A DNA stretch of 37,729 nt from Cylindrodendrum hubeiense (taxonomy: Eukaryota > Ascomycota > Sordariomycetes > Hypocreales > Nectriaceae). Location: assembly GCA_014621425.1 (NCBI GenBank), contig JAANBB010000399.1, forward strand, positions 1 to 37,729, written 5' to 3'. A program made the position numbers and the translations under genes. Positions 1 through 9,578 of the stretch are shown here, piece after piece. The notes under the pieces were generated by a model that did no database searches, was not told the origin of the DNA, and worked only from the letters and a program-made list of their open reading frames with translations. How positions within the stretch are numbered: position 1 is the stretch's first letter; every line of letters starts with the position of its first letter.

Positions 1-2279
1 CCAGAACGACCCGTGTTCGCCTGCACTCTTTATTGTCTGGAACAAGGAGCTATTCCATCAAGGAACACTCGAATGCTGCTTCGTCACTGTCCAATTGATG
101 GATAGCTCTGACCAGAGTGTGGCTTTAGCGATGGACAAAGCCCTTTCCTGTCCCCAAATCCACGTCCTAGTGGGTTGGTGATGCTAAGGACAGCCTTCAA
201 GTAAAAAGACTTGCGTAGACACATCCTTTAGTTGTTTCGGCGCTTGAATCGGTCGACCAGTACTAAGGAAAAGGTCGATTGCAGCGTGGGGGTGGTGCTG
301 CGGGCCTAATGGTGCAGAGGAGCTCTGCAGAGGATCGATCGATAGGAACTGTTTTTACAGGCATAACCGAACACCACATACTTATTCTAGTCATGCACTT
401 CAGTTATTGCACTGGGATGCTTAACGTATGCTCTATAAGCTATGACGCCTCTTTCCTCTATAGTTATGGGAGCGAATTATCTAGAACTGTGGCATGGATA
501 TCACACCTGGCAACGCGTCCTGCATGATCCACAACAATAGGACAGGGCATTTGATTCAGAATAGGCCAGCTTTCTCTGCAATGGAGCTTTTACTCTTATA
601 GAGCGGTAGGGATAGTAGGCTGAGCCCTAAAGCCCCGGTCCCGGGGTGCATCTTTATGCCGAGCAGTGGCCGCCTGCAGGCAACCCCCTTATTGTGCTAA
701 TTATTTATGTTGCAGAGCAGTGATTGTTGCTAAAGCTACAGCCATAAATGTTTTCATTCCCCCTCCAGCCCTTCACTTTTCTCTCTTCTCTCATCCCTCT
801 CCACACAAAAACACCAGCTCCCCTCGCGGCATCTCTCGACGGGAGCTCGGCCTTCTTCATTCCACCCTATCTACCTCCCTCTTCTCACGGCTTGAATCAT
901 TCAGCTATTCAAGGTGTGTTGAACATTATCTTCCTCTTTCTTCGTGGTTGGGTCAACAAAGCTTGATCCCAATCTGAAAGACTTTCACGCGTCACCTACA
1001 TCCTCTGCACCCTTTCCCTCAACACACTCTGGTTACGCGTTCTCCCCTCTCGTTTCTTTCTTCTCTGCTTCGTCTTCTCTGCTTGAACTTCATCTCATCT
1101 ACCAGCGTGGGGTTTCCCCACTTTCATTCCATCACGAAGTCTACCCTTCTTCTTTAACCAGCAGCACCCTTGGTACTGGGCCAAGAAGGCGCTTTTGCGT
1201 GAGACATAGGACTTGGTATCCATTTGCTTTGCTGCGGAAGTCAAGCCAGTGATACTTCACTACAAGTATTCTGGCTTGGAATCTACTGCGTCGCTGTGGA
1301 TGCTGAAGGCTTCCTGTGCTCGCATCGCTGCCTTCACTTGGACTTGGACTTCTCGAGTTCATCAACTGGACGGTGGACCACCTTGTGTTTCCTGCCCTTA
1401 ACCCAGTAACCAATTCCTTGGTCCTATAAAAAGCAACACTCACGCAGTTCGAATTTGGATCTTTGATCTTGTTCAAGGCCAATATCTGACACGCTTCAGA
1501 ACCAAAAGGGCGTCAGGCCCACCAAGTTACCGACGCGGACGCCCAAGCAACTGGTCCAACAGGGTTGCACACGAACACTCGTCACGAACTCAGTACCACC
1601 TCCTCTAGCTGCATTCTTGAGGGTAAAATTCGAATCAGAAGCCATTTCATTTCGGGTTGAATCCTTTGTTCCAGCGCCATGTTGACTTGTGCTGACCACG
1701 GGTGCAGAACAGGGACACTACAGATTCTAGAAACTTGAACTTTGAACACAACTCAAAGATTCAGAACCTCTAAACAGTCGGTATTGCGGCCTTCAGACAT
1801 CTCCAAAGTTACGTCTCATACTCAACTCGACTTGGAGCTAATAAGTTTTCTCTGACTTTGCTCATTGGGTCGTTGTAATACGGTTTTTGTGCAGTATCCG
1901 AAACCAAGCAAGGTAAGTCCTGATTTCTTCCGCATCTATTTACCACTTCTTCCCTTTCCCGGACATTTCCACACCTATCAAGCTTGCGCGAGCACGGCAT
2001 GGAAGCGTCTTGGTTGAACCACGAGTCATAAGCCTACACAAAACATACAGTATCAACCAGGTCATGACAGCGCACCTGCTCAGCGGTCGGCTGTGTTCGG
2101 CTGGCTTAAGCATGTGGCTGGCAGCGATTCAATTCCCTAAGCCTTATGTTCATTTAGATCCTTACCGTCTCCTTCCCTTCCCTTTCCCTTCATTTTCCCT
2201 CCTTGTCATCTTCCGGTTCCCTCCCAGGCCAACATTCCCGAGCACTATCTGGTGCAAATCCTTGTCAACACTATTCATC
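1..2279. other. intergenic / leader-like region without a supported gene
   Basis: No open frame here looks like a conserved protein; the open stretches are short, overlap in several frames and match no family I know. From about 750 to 1140 the plus strand is rich in C and T, like a fungal promoter or 5' leader. A TATAAAAAG lies at 1425-1433. A second pyrimidine-rich tract at about 2164-2250 directly precedes the start codon at 2280 and is probably the leader of that gene. A perfect 6-bp inverted repeat, CCCCGG-TC-CCGGGG, lies at 633-646. The minus strand between 1141 and 1645 has splice-like signals, discussed as a finding. The region could hold the leader of a noncoding or very small gene; I cannot show one. 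Confidence 0.5.
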
Positions 2280-4704
2280 ATGGGAAGAAGAAAGAAGAAG
2301 ACGAAGGCGGTAGCTGACCCGACCAATAGACCTGGCCAAGTTCAGAAACCCAAAATGGCGGCAGAGCAACTTCCCACCCCTCGGGCCAACCATGGTACGT
2401 CCATCTATCCGCCCTCTGAGACTCGATGACTGACTCTGTCCAAGGCTACCCGGTGTACGATGCACAAATTTCCCGACAAAGAATCAACATTTTCGGGTTC
2501 CACTACACTGCCACGTCTAAGGATCAAGAGGATATCGTGGCGAACTGGTATCAGACCATGGACCAGTTTCTGAACCGTCCAACCAAAACCGCGTACATGA
2601 CTAGGAGACACCGAGCCAATATTGGCATGTACACGTTCAGTGCAGTTTTAACCACGGCTAGTGGACCATCCTATACCCTCAAGCCTGGGAAATCTCGACT
2701 AACCTCCACAGCTCACCAAGGAACAGGTCAGCCTCGCTCCGGCAAATCTACCAAACGACCTTCGGAGCGTGTTCTTTGGTTGGATGCCTTCTGGAAAGGC
2801 CATCGCTGGATGTTTGGCTATTGACGGGTATAAAATCTTGGAATCTTTTGCTGCAGCCTACCCCCAAGGCTGGGCCGCAATGTCGACGTCGCTGGTTGGT
2901 CTCCCGTTCAAGTTTGAGACGACAGGTACCTAACATCAGATCGCAGGCTATTCATGATTTTTCTGCACAAAAATTTTGCGGCGAACCCGATGGGGACATT
3001 TTCCTCGCCCTCAACCCGGAATATTCTATCTCGAGCATCCGGAGCGAGATTGTGGCTGCCGGTACATGCGAGAAAAGGGCCAAGGCTCGGATCGTGAGGG
3101 TCATCACTATGATTCACGACAAATGCGGACCTACAGCACCATTTTGGAGCCCGGAGCAGGTCAACTATATCGCTAATGTGCCAGAAAGCATTATGGTTGG
3201 CCTCATGTCGGCCTTTTTTACACATGACACGGTCAAGCTCGTCCGATCGCTGCCCCATGTCGTTGGCCTTGAGACAATGATGACGGATCTTGAACCCCAC
3301 GAGATGACTACATATCGCCCGTACGCTCAAACAGCTTTGGACGGCCTCTTCCATCTCTGTCAGTTATCTTTGGCTATTGGAATTCTCGAGTTTTATGCTA
3401 ATATCATCCCAGTGGGTGCCATCTACCACAGAAAGGACAAGATGCAGGTTCTGCACTTCGCGAACACCCCTCTGCTTGACAGGCGAATGGTCGCTATTAT
3501 CTTGCGATCATGCCCGAAGGTCACTATGCTTGGCATATACGATTGCCCGCTCATCCATTTTGGAGACGTCATTTGTTTGTTGAATCTTATCAGCGAGATC
3601 AATACCGGACGTGTAGGAACCAAACTAGCTCCTATCGACAAGTTCGATTTCTTCCCGCATTTCAACGCTGGGATGCCATACGATGACCGGGCCGCTGGGA
3701 CTTATGGCATTACTTGGTCGGGGGTCTCGACCGAACTCGCCCAGCGAGGCATCTTCCGGATTCTCTTGGAGGCCTACGTCAAAGCACGCTCGATGGGTAT
3801 CGAACTTTTGTTTGACGAAGACAAGGCGTTCAGAAAATACCTTTCACAGCTCCCACTGCTTCCCCTTGCTGTGGAGCACTTTCTACATGGTCTCGGTCGT
3901 TTCCGTGACTCGAGATACGGGGCCGCGAGAGGGGTTCAAATAGAAGCCCACGAGGCCATGTACGATACGCTCAAGGCGATTCGTCTTGGCATTGAGGATG
4001 TGAGCCACGATTGGCCGCATTGGTACGGCCATATCATGGGCACTTACCTTCCGTTTTGCTCTTCTTGTGGCCATGAAATGGTCCAAGACCTCTATGTTCA
4101 ATCAGCACGGGCATCCCAGCCCCATACCAGGGTGTGCGCCGGGTGTATGTTGCGGAGAGTGATGGATTCCGAAATCAACCACCAGAAGCAAGAGCTCTTG
4201 GGAATCTTAGGTATCCTTTTTGAGGCCTGGGACGGGACAGAGTTCAACCCTGAAGCTCCCATGGGCTATGAATTCGACGCCTTCCTCCGCCTCCAGACAA
4301 CCAACAGAGTCCGCAATCCTCCACCACCCCTCCAGCTCGATGCACACGGTAACTTGATCCAGCCACACTACATGGAGGATCTTGTGCGGGACAACAAGGT
4401 CCACTACGATTCTCTCCAAAACCTCCCAACATTGAAAGCCCTGCTTCATTCCGACGCTGAAACGATTAGAGCCAAAGCAATGAACAAGGCGATGCTGGTA
4501 GACGTGCAGCGCATCGCAATCCAGCTCCTTGGCCGGCTCTATCCCAGCTGGCAGGGTGGTCTTCCACCCTTTGGGAGAACTCGGGTGGATCGGGCCATGC
4601 CCAACCATGAAGACGAAGGCCAGGCGCCACTCCGCACGCAGGGCATGTTTGATTTTGAAGCCGCTCGGGTCATCTATGAAGCGGCTGACCGAAGAGCTTT
4701 CTGA
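2280..4704 (+). CDS. unrecognised protein with paired CxxC motifs (hypothetical, spliced)
   Basis: I do not recognise this family. My tentative model joins 2280-2394, 2445-2644, 2712-2894 and 2947-4704, giving about 751 residues. The first junction is well supported (G|GTACGT donor, CAAG acceptor, frame kept). The next two rest on frame continuity and use weak donors (GTTTTA, GTTGGT), so exons 2 and 3 may be wrong in detail. The last exon is one uninterrupted 586-codon frame. The protein starts with a basic run, MGRRKKKTK, which could act in nuclear or nucleolar targeting. The middle is leucine-rich with phrases such as LPHVVGLE and CPKVTMLGIYDCPL, which loosely recall leucine-rich-repeat F-box partners, but I see no F-box. 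Cysteines at about 537/540 and 563/566 form C-X2-C-X22-C-X2-C, a possible zinc ribbon. No signal peptide or membrane segment is evident. Confidence 0.6.
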
Positions 4705-5339
4705 GGGCCATGCTATCCCCGACTGACAGTCTGGCATATTGGGCAAAATGGGTGCGGGCAGATTGTTCTCTCCATTGCAGTTGGAGCTACTGGGACATTT
4801 CACATCTTCCCCTTGCCTTGCAATGGCCATTCAACCCGCCTCTTCGCATTTTTGAAGACAACACGTCTTTCTAGGAGTGGGCGACTCGCAAGTTGTAAGA
4901 GTACTAACGATTCTGGTTGCGGAGGAAATTTCTCGCTTGGCATTGGGAGACGAACAAAACCCGGAAGATGAGAAACTGAAGACGGGAAACAGGAAGGAAA
5001 TGACAGTCAAGTTACGTCAGCTGAGCTCCTTTTGAGGCGTGGGAAGACGGATCTTATCAGTGAGAGAATGAGGCCGTCGTGTTTGACTACAGGAAGGATA
5101 CCAGACATTTGGGTTCAGAGAAACGAGACAAGGTTGGAGCAGATACCATAATTGAGCATTAATGAAGCTATTCATGACATTGTTTCCTAAGTGACATGAA
5201 GAATATCCTCGGGTTGTGGTGGGTCAGGCGCTGAAGTGGTGCTGAGAGGCACGTGACTTGGTGATGGGTGGCCTGGTCCAAGCAAACCTCACCACCACCA
5301 ACAGAATCCTGGTCCGAACACTGCAATACCGAAACCACC
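4705..5339. other. intergenic region (3' end of the unknown gene, promoter of bL36m)
   Basis: This 635-bp stretch should hold the 3' UTR of the upstream gene and the promoter of the ribosomal protein gene; both genes read rightwards. I see no RNA gene, clear TATA box or repeat. The open frame on the opposite strand that runs in from 4207-4830 is an overlap of the coding exon. Confidence 0.5.
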
Positions 5340-5752
5340 ATGGCGTCTCTCATACGCACCCTTTCGCTTTCCGTGAGGGCACTAAGGCCGAGCAATGCCC
5401 TCGGGGCGTTTGCGACTCGGAGCCCCTCGTCAATGATGGGCGCAGTCCCTTCGTTTTTCGCCAATGCCAACGCCGCCGCTGCGCCGACAGCTTTGATGCA
5501 GCAGATCCGAGGGATGAAGGTCCACAGCTCGGTGAAGAAGCGCTGCGAACACTGCAAGGTACTTCTATCCCCAGCTCGAGCAATTGACCACATAGGCCTT
5601 GCCCATTCGCCACTTCCGACTGGTGCGAAGGTTGAGCGTGACAGCTAACATGGGCTCCTCAGGTCGTTCGACGAAAGGCCGGCAAGCGACACAACGGATA
5701 CCTGTACATCATCTGCAAGGCGAACCCTCGACACAAGCAGCGACAAAGCTAA
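5340..5752 (+). CDS. mitochondrial large-subunit ribosomal protein bL36m
   Basis: Two exons, 5340-5558 and 5663-5752, encode 102 residues. The 104-nt intron (AAG|GTACTT ... CTCAG|GTC) is phase 0. The last 40 or so residues are the bacterial-type L36 core: MKVHSSVKKRCEHCK reads across the intron into VVRRKAGKRHNGYLYIICK and then ANPRHKQRQ. The zinc ligands of the C-X2-C ... C ... H type are present (CEHC, IIC, PRH). The first 57 residues are rich in Ala, Ser and Arg with few acidic residues, as expected for a cleaved mitochondrial targeting peptide; the core begins near QIRGMK. Such proteins sit near the peptidyl-transferase side of the mitochondrial 54S subunit. The intron splits the zinc motif immediately after the first CxxC pair, which is why a simple frame search misses the second half. 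Fungal homologues are usually called RTC6 or mrpl36. Confidence 0.93.
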
Positions 5753-5974
5753 GCGGACATCGGGATCGAGGAGGCATCATGGCTGGGAATTGTACGATAC
5801 GAGAAACAAACAACGGCTGCGAAATGAGCGTTCAGACAGCGACCAGGATGTCCCGAGGCATGCATGCAGGTGGAAGGCAAATGCTTGGATGGAAGAGGAC
5901 TCGTTGAGCCCAGAGAATTGGAGGTTAGGGCGGTGGCCCAGCGATGGGGACGCCCGTCATGTACAACTACTATG
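5753..5974. other. tail-to-tail intergenic spacer, bL36m / LYRM2-like
   Basis: The two flanking genes converge with only 222 bp between stop codons, so their 3' UTRs probably overlap and share polyadenylation signals. No hairpin terminator or other element was evident. Confidence 0.5.
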
Positions 5975-6447
5975 CTACATACCATCGACATATCTCTCCA
6001 TCCCCTCCCATTCAGTCTTACCCGTCGACAGGAGATACCTGACGTGAGCCTTTTCTGCAGAGTCAGCCTTCAATTCAACTGGCTGCCTGCCTTTGGGGGC
6101 CGCTCCAGCTGTTGTGCAGAGGGACGTACCGAATCCGTCACGCCACGGTGCCTCTCGAACTCGTCGCGGGCGTGTTTGCGAGATTCTGCCTTTGTAGTTG
6201 GGTCGGCGATGCGCTTGGTGCCACGTAGAATAGTGCGGTAAAGCGACAAGACCTTGGAGCGTTGTAGAAACTGGGTGATCGCATTAGCGTCATAAGTGCA
6301 ATTATCGGTGCAACGATAGACAGCTCGACATCGAGGCATCAGCATCACACATACCTGGTCCAGGCTCATGGCAGGTCCAAAGCGGGAGCCAGCTCTGCGG
6401 GTGGCATAGCCACGGCTCAAAGAGAGCAGGCGAACACTGGACACCAT
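5975..6447 (-). CDS. LYR-motif mitochondrial protein, LYRM2-like
   Basis: Three minus-strand exons, 6447-6355, 6270-6130 and 6049-5975, give 102 residues. The core FLQRSKVLSLYRTILRGTKR contains the LYR tripeptide of the Complex1_LYR family, and ARDEFERHRGVTDS followed by AHVRYLLSTGKTEWEGMERY matches the way LYRM2 proteins continue. LYR proteins are small helical partners that bind acyl carrier protein and help assemble respiratory complexes or iron-sulfur proteins; LYRM2 has been linked to complex I. The first 25 or so residues are basic and hydroxylated (MVSSVRLLSLSRGYATRRAG), fitting a matrix targeting peptide. An in-frame ATG 33 nt upstream at 6480 is an alternative start. The last acceptor is AAAAG|GCT; an upstream CAG 5 nt away would change the frame, so the C-terminus rests on family resemblance. 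The gene is divergent from the NatD gene. Confidence 0.85.
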
Positions 6448-6711
6448 CCCACCAAGGTCTTCCTCATTGGACGGAGGCACAAGTTGATTGAAACACGGAA
6501 TCGCGGGACGGCTTCTTCGCTGAAGGCATCAAAAGTCCGAGTCTATGCGGCAGAACTTCGGTTAATTGCGTTGCCGTTCGTCGCGGGAAGGAGGTGGGGC
6601 ACCGATGACAGTGTGCTGTGTCGTGTCGCTCCTCAAAGTACAAAGTGCAGTTGGAAATGCCAATGTCTATTTTCTCCTCCTCCAATCACGAACCCTCATG
6701 ACATTCGCATA
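6448..6711. promoter_or_regulatory. putative shared divergent promoter (LYRM2-like / NatD)
   Basis: Only 264 bp separate the start codons of the two divergent genes, so the promoters must overlap or be one bidirectional unit. I see no convincing TATA box or palindromic factor site in it. If LYRM2 starts at 6480 the gap shrinks to 231 bp. Confidence 0.55.
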
Positions 6712-7723
6712 ATGACGGAGGCGAATGGCACGGCGACACCTGTGCCTGGTCCCGATGTTGGGCATGAGGGAGTAGAGAAGCCGCGCGGAAGACGACAGCG
6801 ACAGAAGCCAGTGAACCCAATTGAAAAGGCCAACAAAACACCTGACGAGGACTTTGTCCAAGAATACGTCAAGCCAAGGTTAGATCAGAGGCGCTGAAAC
6901 AAGCATTCTGGGGATGACAAAAGTCTAACCCGTCAAACTCACACAGCAGTGGCAGCTGGCCGCAATGGATACATGCTCGTACGGAAGCAGTCTATACACT
7001 AAGCTTATCCAGACCAGGCGACCTGTGCGACGAGGAGCTGGACGCCTGCTTCCACCTCGTCGACGAGACAAGTGGTGCGGACTATCGGAGCTCCTCGTTT
7101 GGGTGGCATGTGGCTGTGAAGAAAAAGGAGATGCGATCAGCGGATCTACGGTACATCCTGGTCAAGGATGCAGACGGTGCCATCAAGGGCTTCACATCCA
7201 TGATGCCGACGTTTGAAAATCACGAGCCTGTGGTGTATTGCTACGAGATCCATCTGAAGCCGGAACTGCAAGGGTGAGTCGAGCTAGACATTCCTCCCAC
7301 AAGCCTCACCACCATGATCCCAGCCAACCACACAGTCAGCTTGGACCAAAGTACCAACATGGGTCAATCAAGCCTGACAAGGCTGTGAGCAACGGGCGAA
7401 GGCGAAGGGGAAAACGCATGTTACAATTACGAGTGCTAAACGGTCACGAACATTGCAGGACCGGTCTTGGCACCCAACTCATGGGGTATCTCATGGACGT
7501 TGCAGAAAACATTCAAACGGTGGAGAAGGTGATGCTCACGTGTTTTGTGAGCAACACGAGCGGGCTGAAATTCTACGAGAAACTGGGGTTCGACAAGGAT
7601 GACTACTCGCCGAGGGAGAGGAAGCTGCGTGGGGGCAAGACAGTTGTACCAGATTATGTGATTCTGAGTCGACGCACGGCGACGGGTGACGCTGCCGATC
7701 CGCGTCGGCGGCGTCGACATTAA
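6712..7723 (+). CDS. N-alpha-acetyltransferase 40-like (NatD) GNAT acetyltransferase
   Basis: Exons 6712-6878, 6947-7273 and 7459-7723 give 252 residues. The family moves an acetyl group from acetyl-CoA to the N-terminal serine of histones H4 and H2A. The GNAT core is clear: the beta-4 strand YEIHLKPELQ leads into the acetyl-CoA loop QGTGLG (about residues 164-169), then KVMLTCFVSNTSGLKFYEKL and GFDKDDYSP, which match NAA40. The upstream segment SGSWPQWIHARTEAVYTLSL and FGWHVAVKKKEM also fit NatD rather than generic GNATs. The N-terminus carries a basic patch (RGRRQRQK) and the C-terminus ends in an Arg-rich tail, both compatible with nuclear work. Intron 1 uses a weak donor (GTTAGA) and a tandem CAGCAG acceptor; intron 2 is long (185 nt) and cuts the acetyl-CoA loop codon. 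Confidence 0.88.
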
Positions 7724-8817
7724 GATAGTGGTATTTTTTGAGGCTACTCGGCTTGCTCGGTAGGGATTGTTGTGACGGCGATAAGCTGACAGGAGCAGAT
7801 CCAAGCCCGTTGGCCAGTGTTCTGGCCCTGCTTCATGTCGGGCACGAATAGATATGAGAGCGATGCATGGCAATCACCAGCGGTGTCAGCAACAAGGCAA
7901 CGGCCGGTCGTCGGTACTTAGGCAGACTCGCATCTGCTTGACTCGGAATGCATCCAGAGTACTTTGGACCCGGCCAGTCTGGAGTCGACGTGTCAGCCTT
8001 GGGAATCCTAGCATGTTCGGCGGCCCACAATCCTAATTTAAACACACCCAAAGGTGGTAAGCTTCCCGGCGTCTCAAGCCAGCCAACGTCTCGAATCGGG
8101 CACCCGGCCCCTCGGCACCTCAGCTGGCGGACAAGCTTTGCAGCGAGGACAGTGTGTGTGCCAAGCCAACTATGCCAGCGCGAGCCCTGTCTCTCAGGCG
8201 CAGTGCGCAGCCCCGGCAGTGCGGGCATCTGGCGATCGAAACGAGACATGCCTCGGAAGTACGGGCGAATGACATCTCACAGCGGACACCCAGCGTCCCA
8301 CCACCGCCTGGTCAGCCCTAGGACGCTAGCATGCCTTAGCATTGCTAGCGGACCATGGCTGAACATCTGCGTGCTCGCCCCTGGTGCTCCCTCTCGCAGT
8401 GCACAGCCCACCGGAGCTAGACGGTGGCCAGCAGCTCGCAGAACGCCAAGCATGGATGCCACAGAAGGATGCTGCAAGACCCCCCCCAGGACGCAGAATG
8501 TCCAGGACACGAAAGAGGCGTCAGGGTAAGCCGGGACAAGCTTGACTCCGCTAGCGACCCTGCCGCCTGTCGTGAAATGAACGGCCTGGCCAGCCTGGCC
8601 TGGTGTTACCCAAATCCGTCACGGGTCGGCATGTTAGCCCATGCCTACAGTTCTTTTCTTAAATCCCACAAGGCGCTGTCCTGATCCGCCTCGAGCTTCC
8701 TCTCTCACTTCACTCTCATCGATCTCTCACGTCGCTATATCTTTTGACACGCTCGAATAGCCTCCAAGCCGACTCTCGTTTACTCTACCAGTCCATCAAC
8801 CCCCCCAATTCATCACA
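7724..8817. other. intergenic region (NatD 3' end, PLAC8 promoter)
   Basis: About 1.1 kb. The part from 8040 to 8530 is GC-rich and open in several frames at once, including a 193-codon plus-strand frame, but composition is low in conserved-looking residues and I call none a gene. From about 8690 to 8817 the plus strand is rich in C and T and ends in a CATCACAATGG start context, which looks like the 5' leader of the PLAC8 gene. No RNA gene was recognised. Confidence 0.5.
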
Positions 8818-9578
8818 ATGGCTCAACAGCTCTCTCAGGGACCCAATGTCCAGAACCAGGAGTGGTCCAACGGCCTCTGCAGCTGCGGTCCTTGCGAAAC
8901 ATGCTTGCTCAGCACCTTCCTTCCTTGCATCTGTGAGTTGAATCTTGAACTCAGACTCGGACTCAAGCTCGGTCTTCCTGCGATGAACAATGGCTGCCAC
9001 ATGGCCCGAAGAGCGAAGAAGAGTCTGCCATAGACGACGAGCTAACACAGCTTGCTACAGTGCTCGGACAGACTTCAGACCGCATGCGTGACCCCACCAT
9101 GCAGACTGCCGACAACTTCAACAGCGATTGTATGATGTTCTGCGGTATCCAGTGTATCACCGGCTGCGGTTGGATGTGAGTACCGGCGTCGTCGGCTTTC
9201 CCAATTGGGCATCTACTAACTTGTCACAACAGCTACGCCATGATGAAGCGTGGAGAGATCCGTGAACGATTCGGCATCAAGGGCAGCGGAATGAACGACT
9301 GCTGCGTCAGCTACTGGTGCGGTTGCTGTGCTCTCATTCAACAGGAAAAGGAGGTCAAGGCTCGTCTCGCTCAGGGTCCCATCACACAGGGCTACCAGGG
9401 CCAGAAGGAGGGCATGCACATGCCTACCCCCCAGCCGCAGCAACAGCAGCAGCAGCAGATTCCCCCCCAGCAAATGTCTCCCCAGCCGACCGCCTACCAC
9501 CAGGCTCCCCAGGGATCTTTCCCCCCGCAGCAGCAGCAGCAGCAGCCTGCCTACAACCCTCACCAGGGCCAGTACTAA
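8818..9578 (+). CDS. PLAC8-family cysteine-rich protein with Gln/Pro-rich tail
   Basis: Exons 8818-8932, 9061-9175 and 9233-9578 give 191 residues. The PLAC8 (DUF614) signature is complete: W16 followed by LCSCGPCETCLLSTFLPCI, then LLGQTSDRM, a second hydrophobic cysteine stretch MMFCGIQCITGCGW, and the closing CCVSYWCGCCALIQQEKEVKAR. Members are small membrane-associated proteins; plant relatives affect cell number and heavy-metal resistance, and the fungal ones are largely uncharacterised. The two Cys-rich hydrophobic segments (about 21-45 and 60-78) may insert in the membrane. After residue 140 the chain changes to a low-complexity tail of Gln and Pro with two poly-Gln runs (7 and 6), probably disordered and prone to length change. 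Both junctions use GTGAGT donors. Confidence 0.9.

Noticed and set aside
1440..1460. GTTCGAATTT resembling a tRNA T-loop
   Set aside because: No matching acceptor stem, D-arm or anticodon arm around it.
2776..2946. Extension of the unknown gene's last exon to 2776
   Set aside because: It would begin at TTG and read through sequence that makes better sense in another frame (IDGYKILESFAAAYPQGWAA).
4207..4830. 207-codon minus-strand frame over the end of the unknown gene
   Set aside because: It lies opposite a stronger 586-codon frame and has no conserved features.
7948..8529. 193-codon plus-strand frame upstream of PLAC8
   Set aside because: Low-complexity GC-rich composition, other open frames in the same place, no family match.
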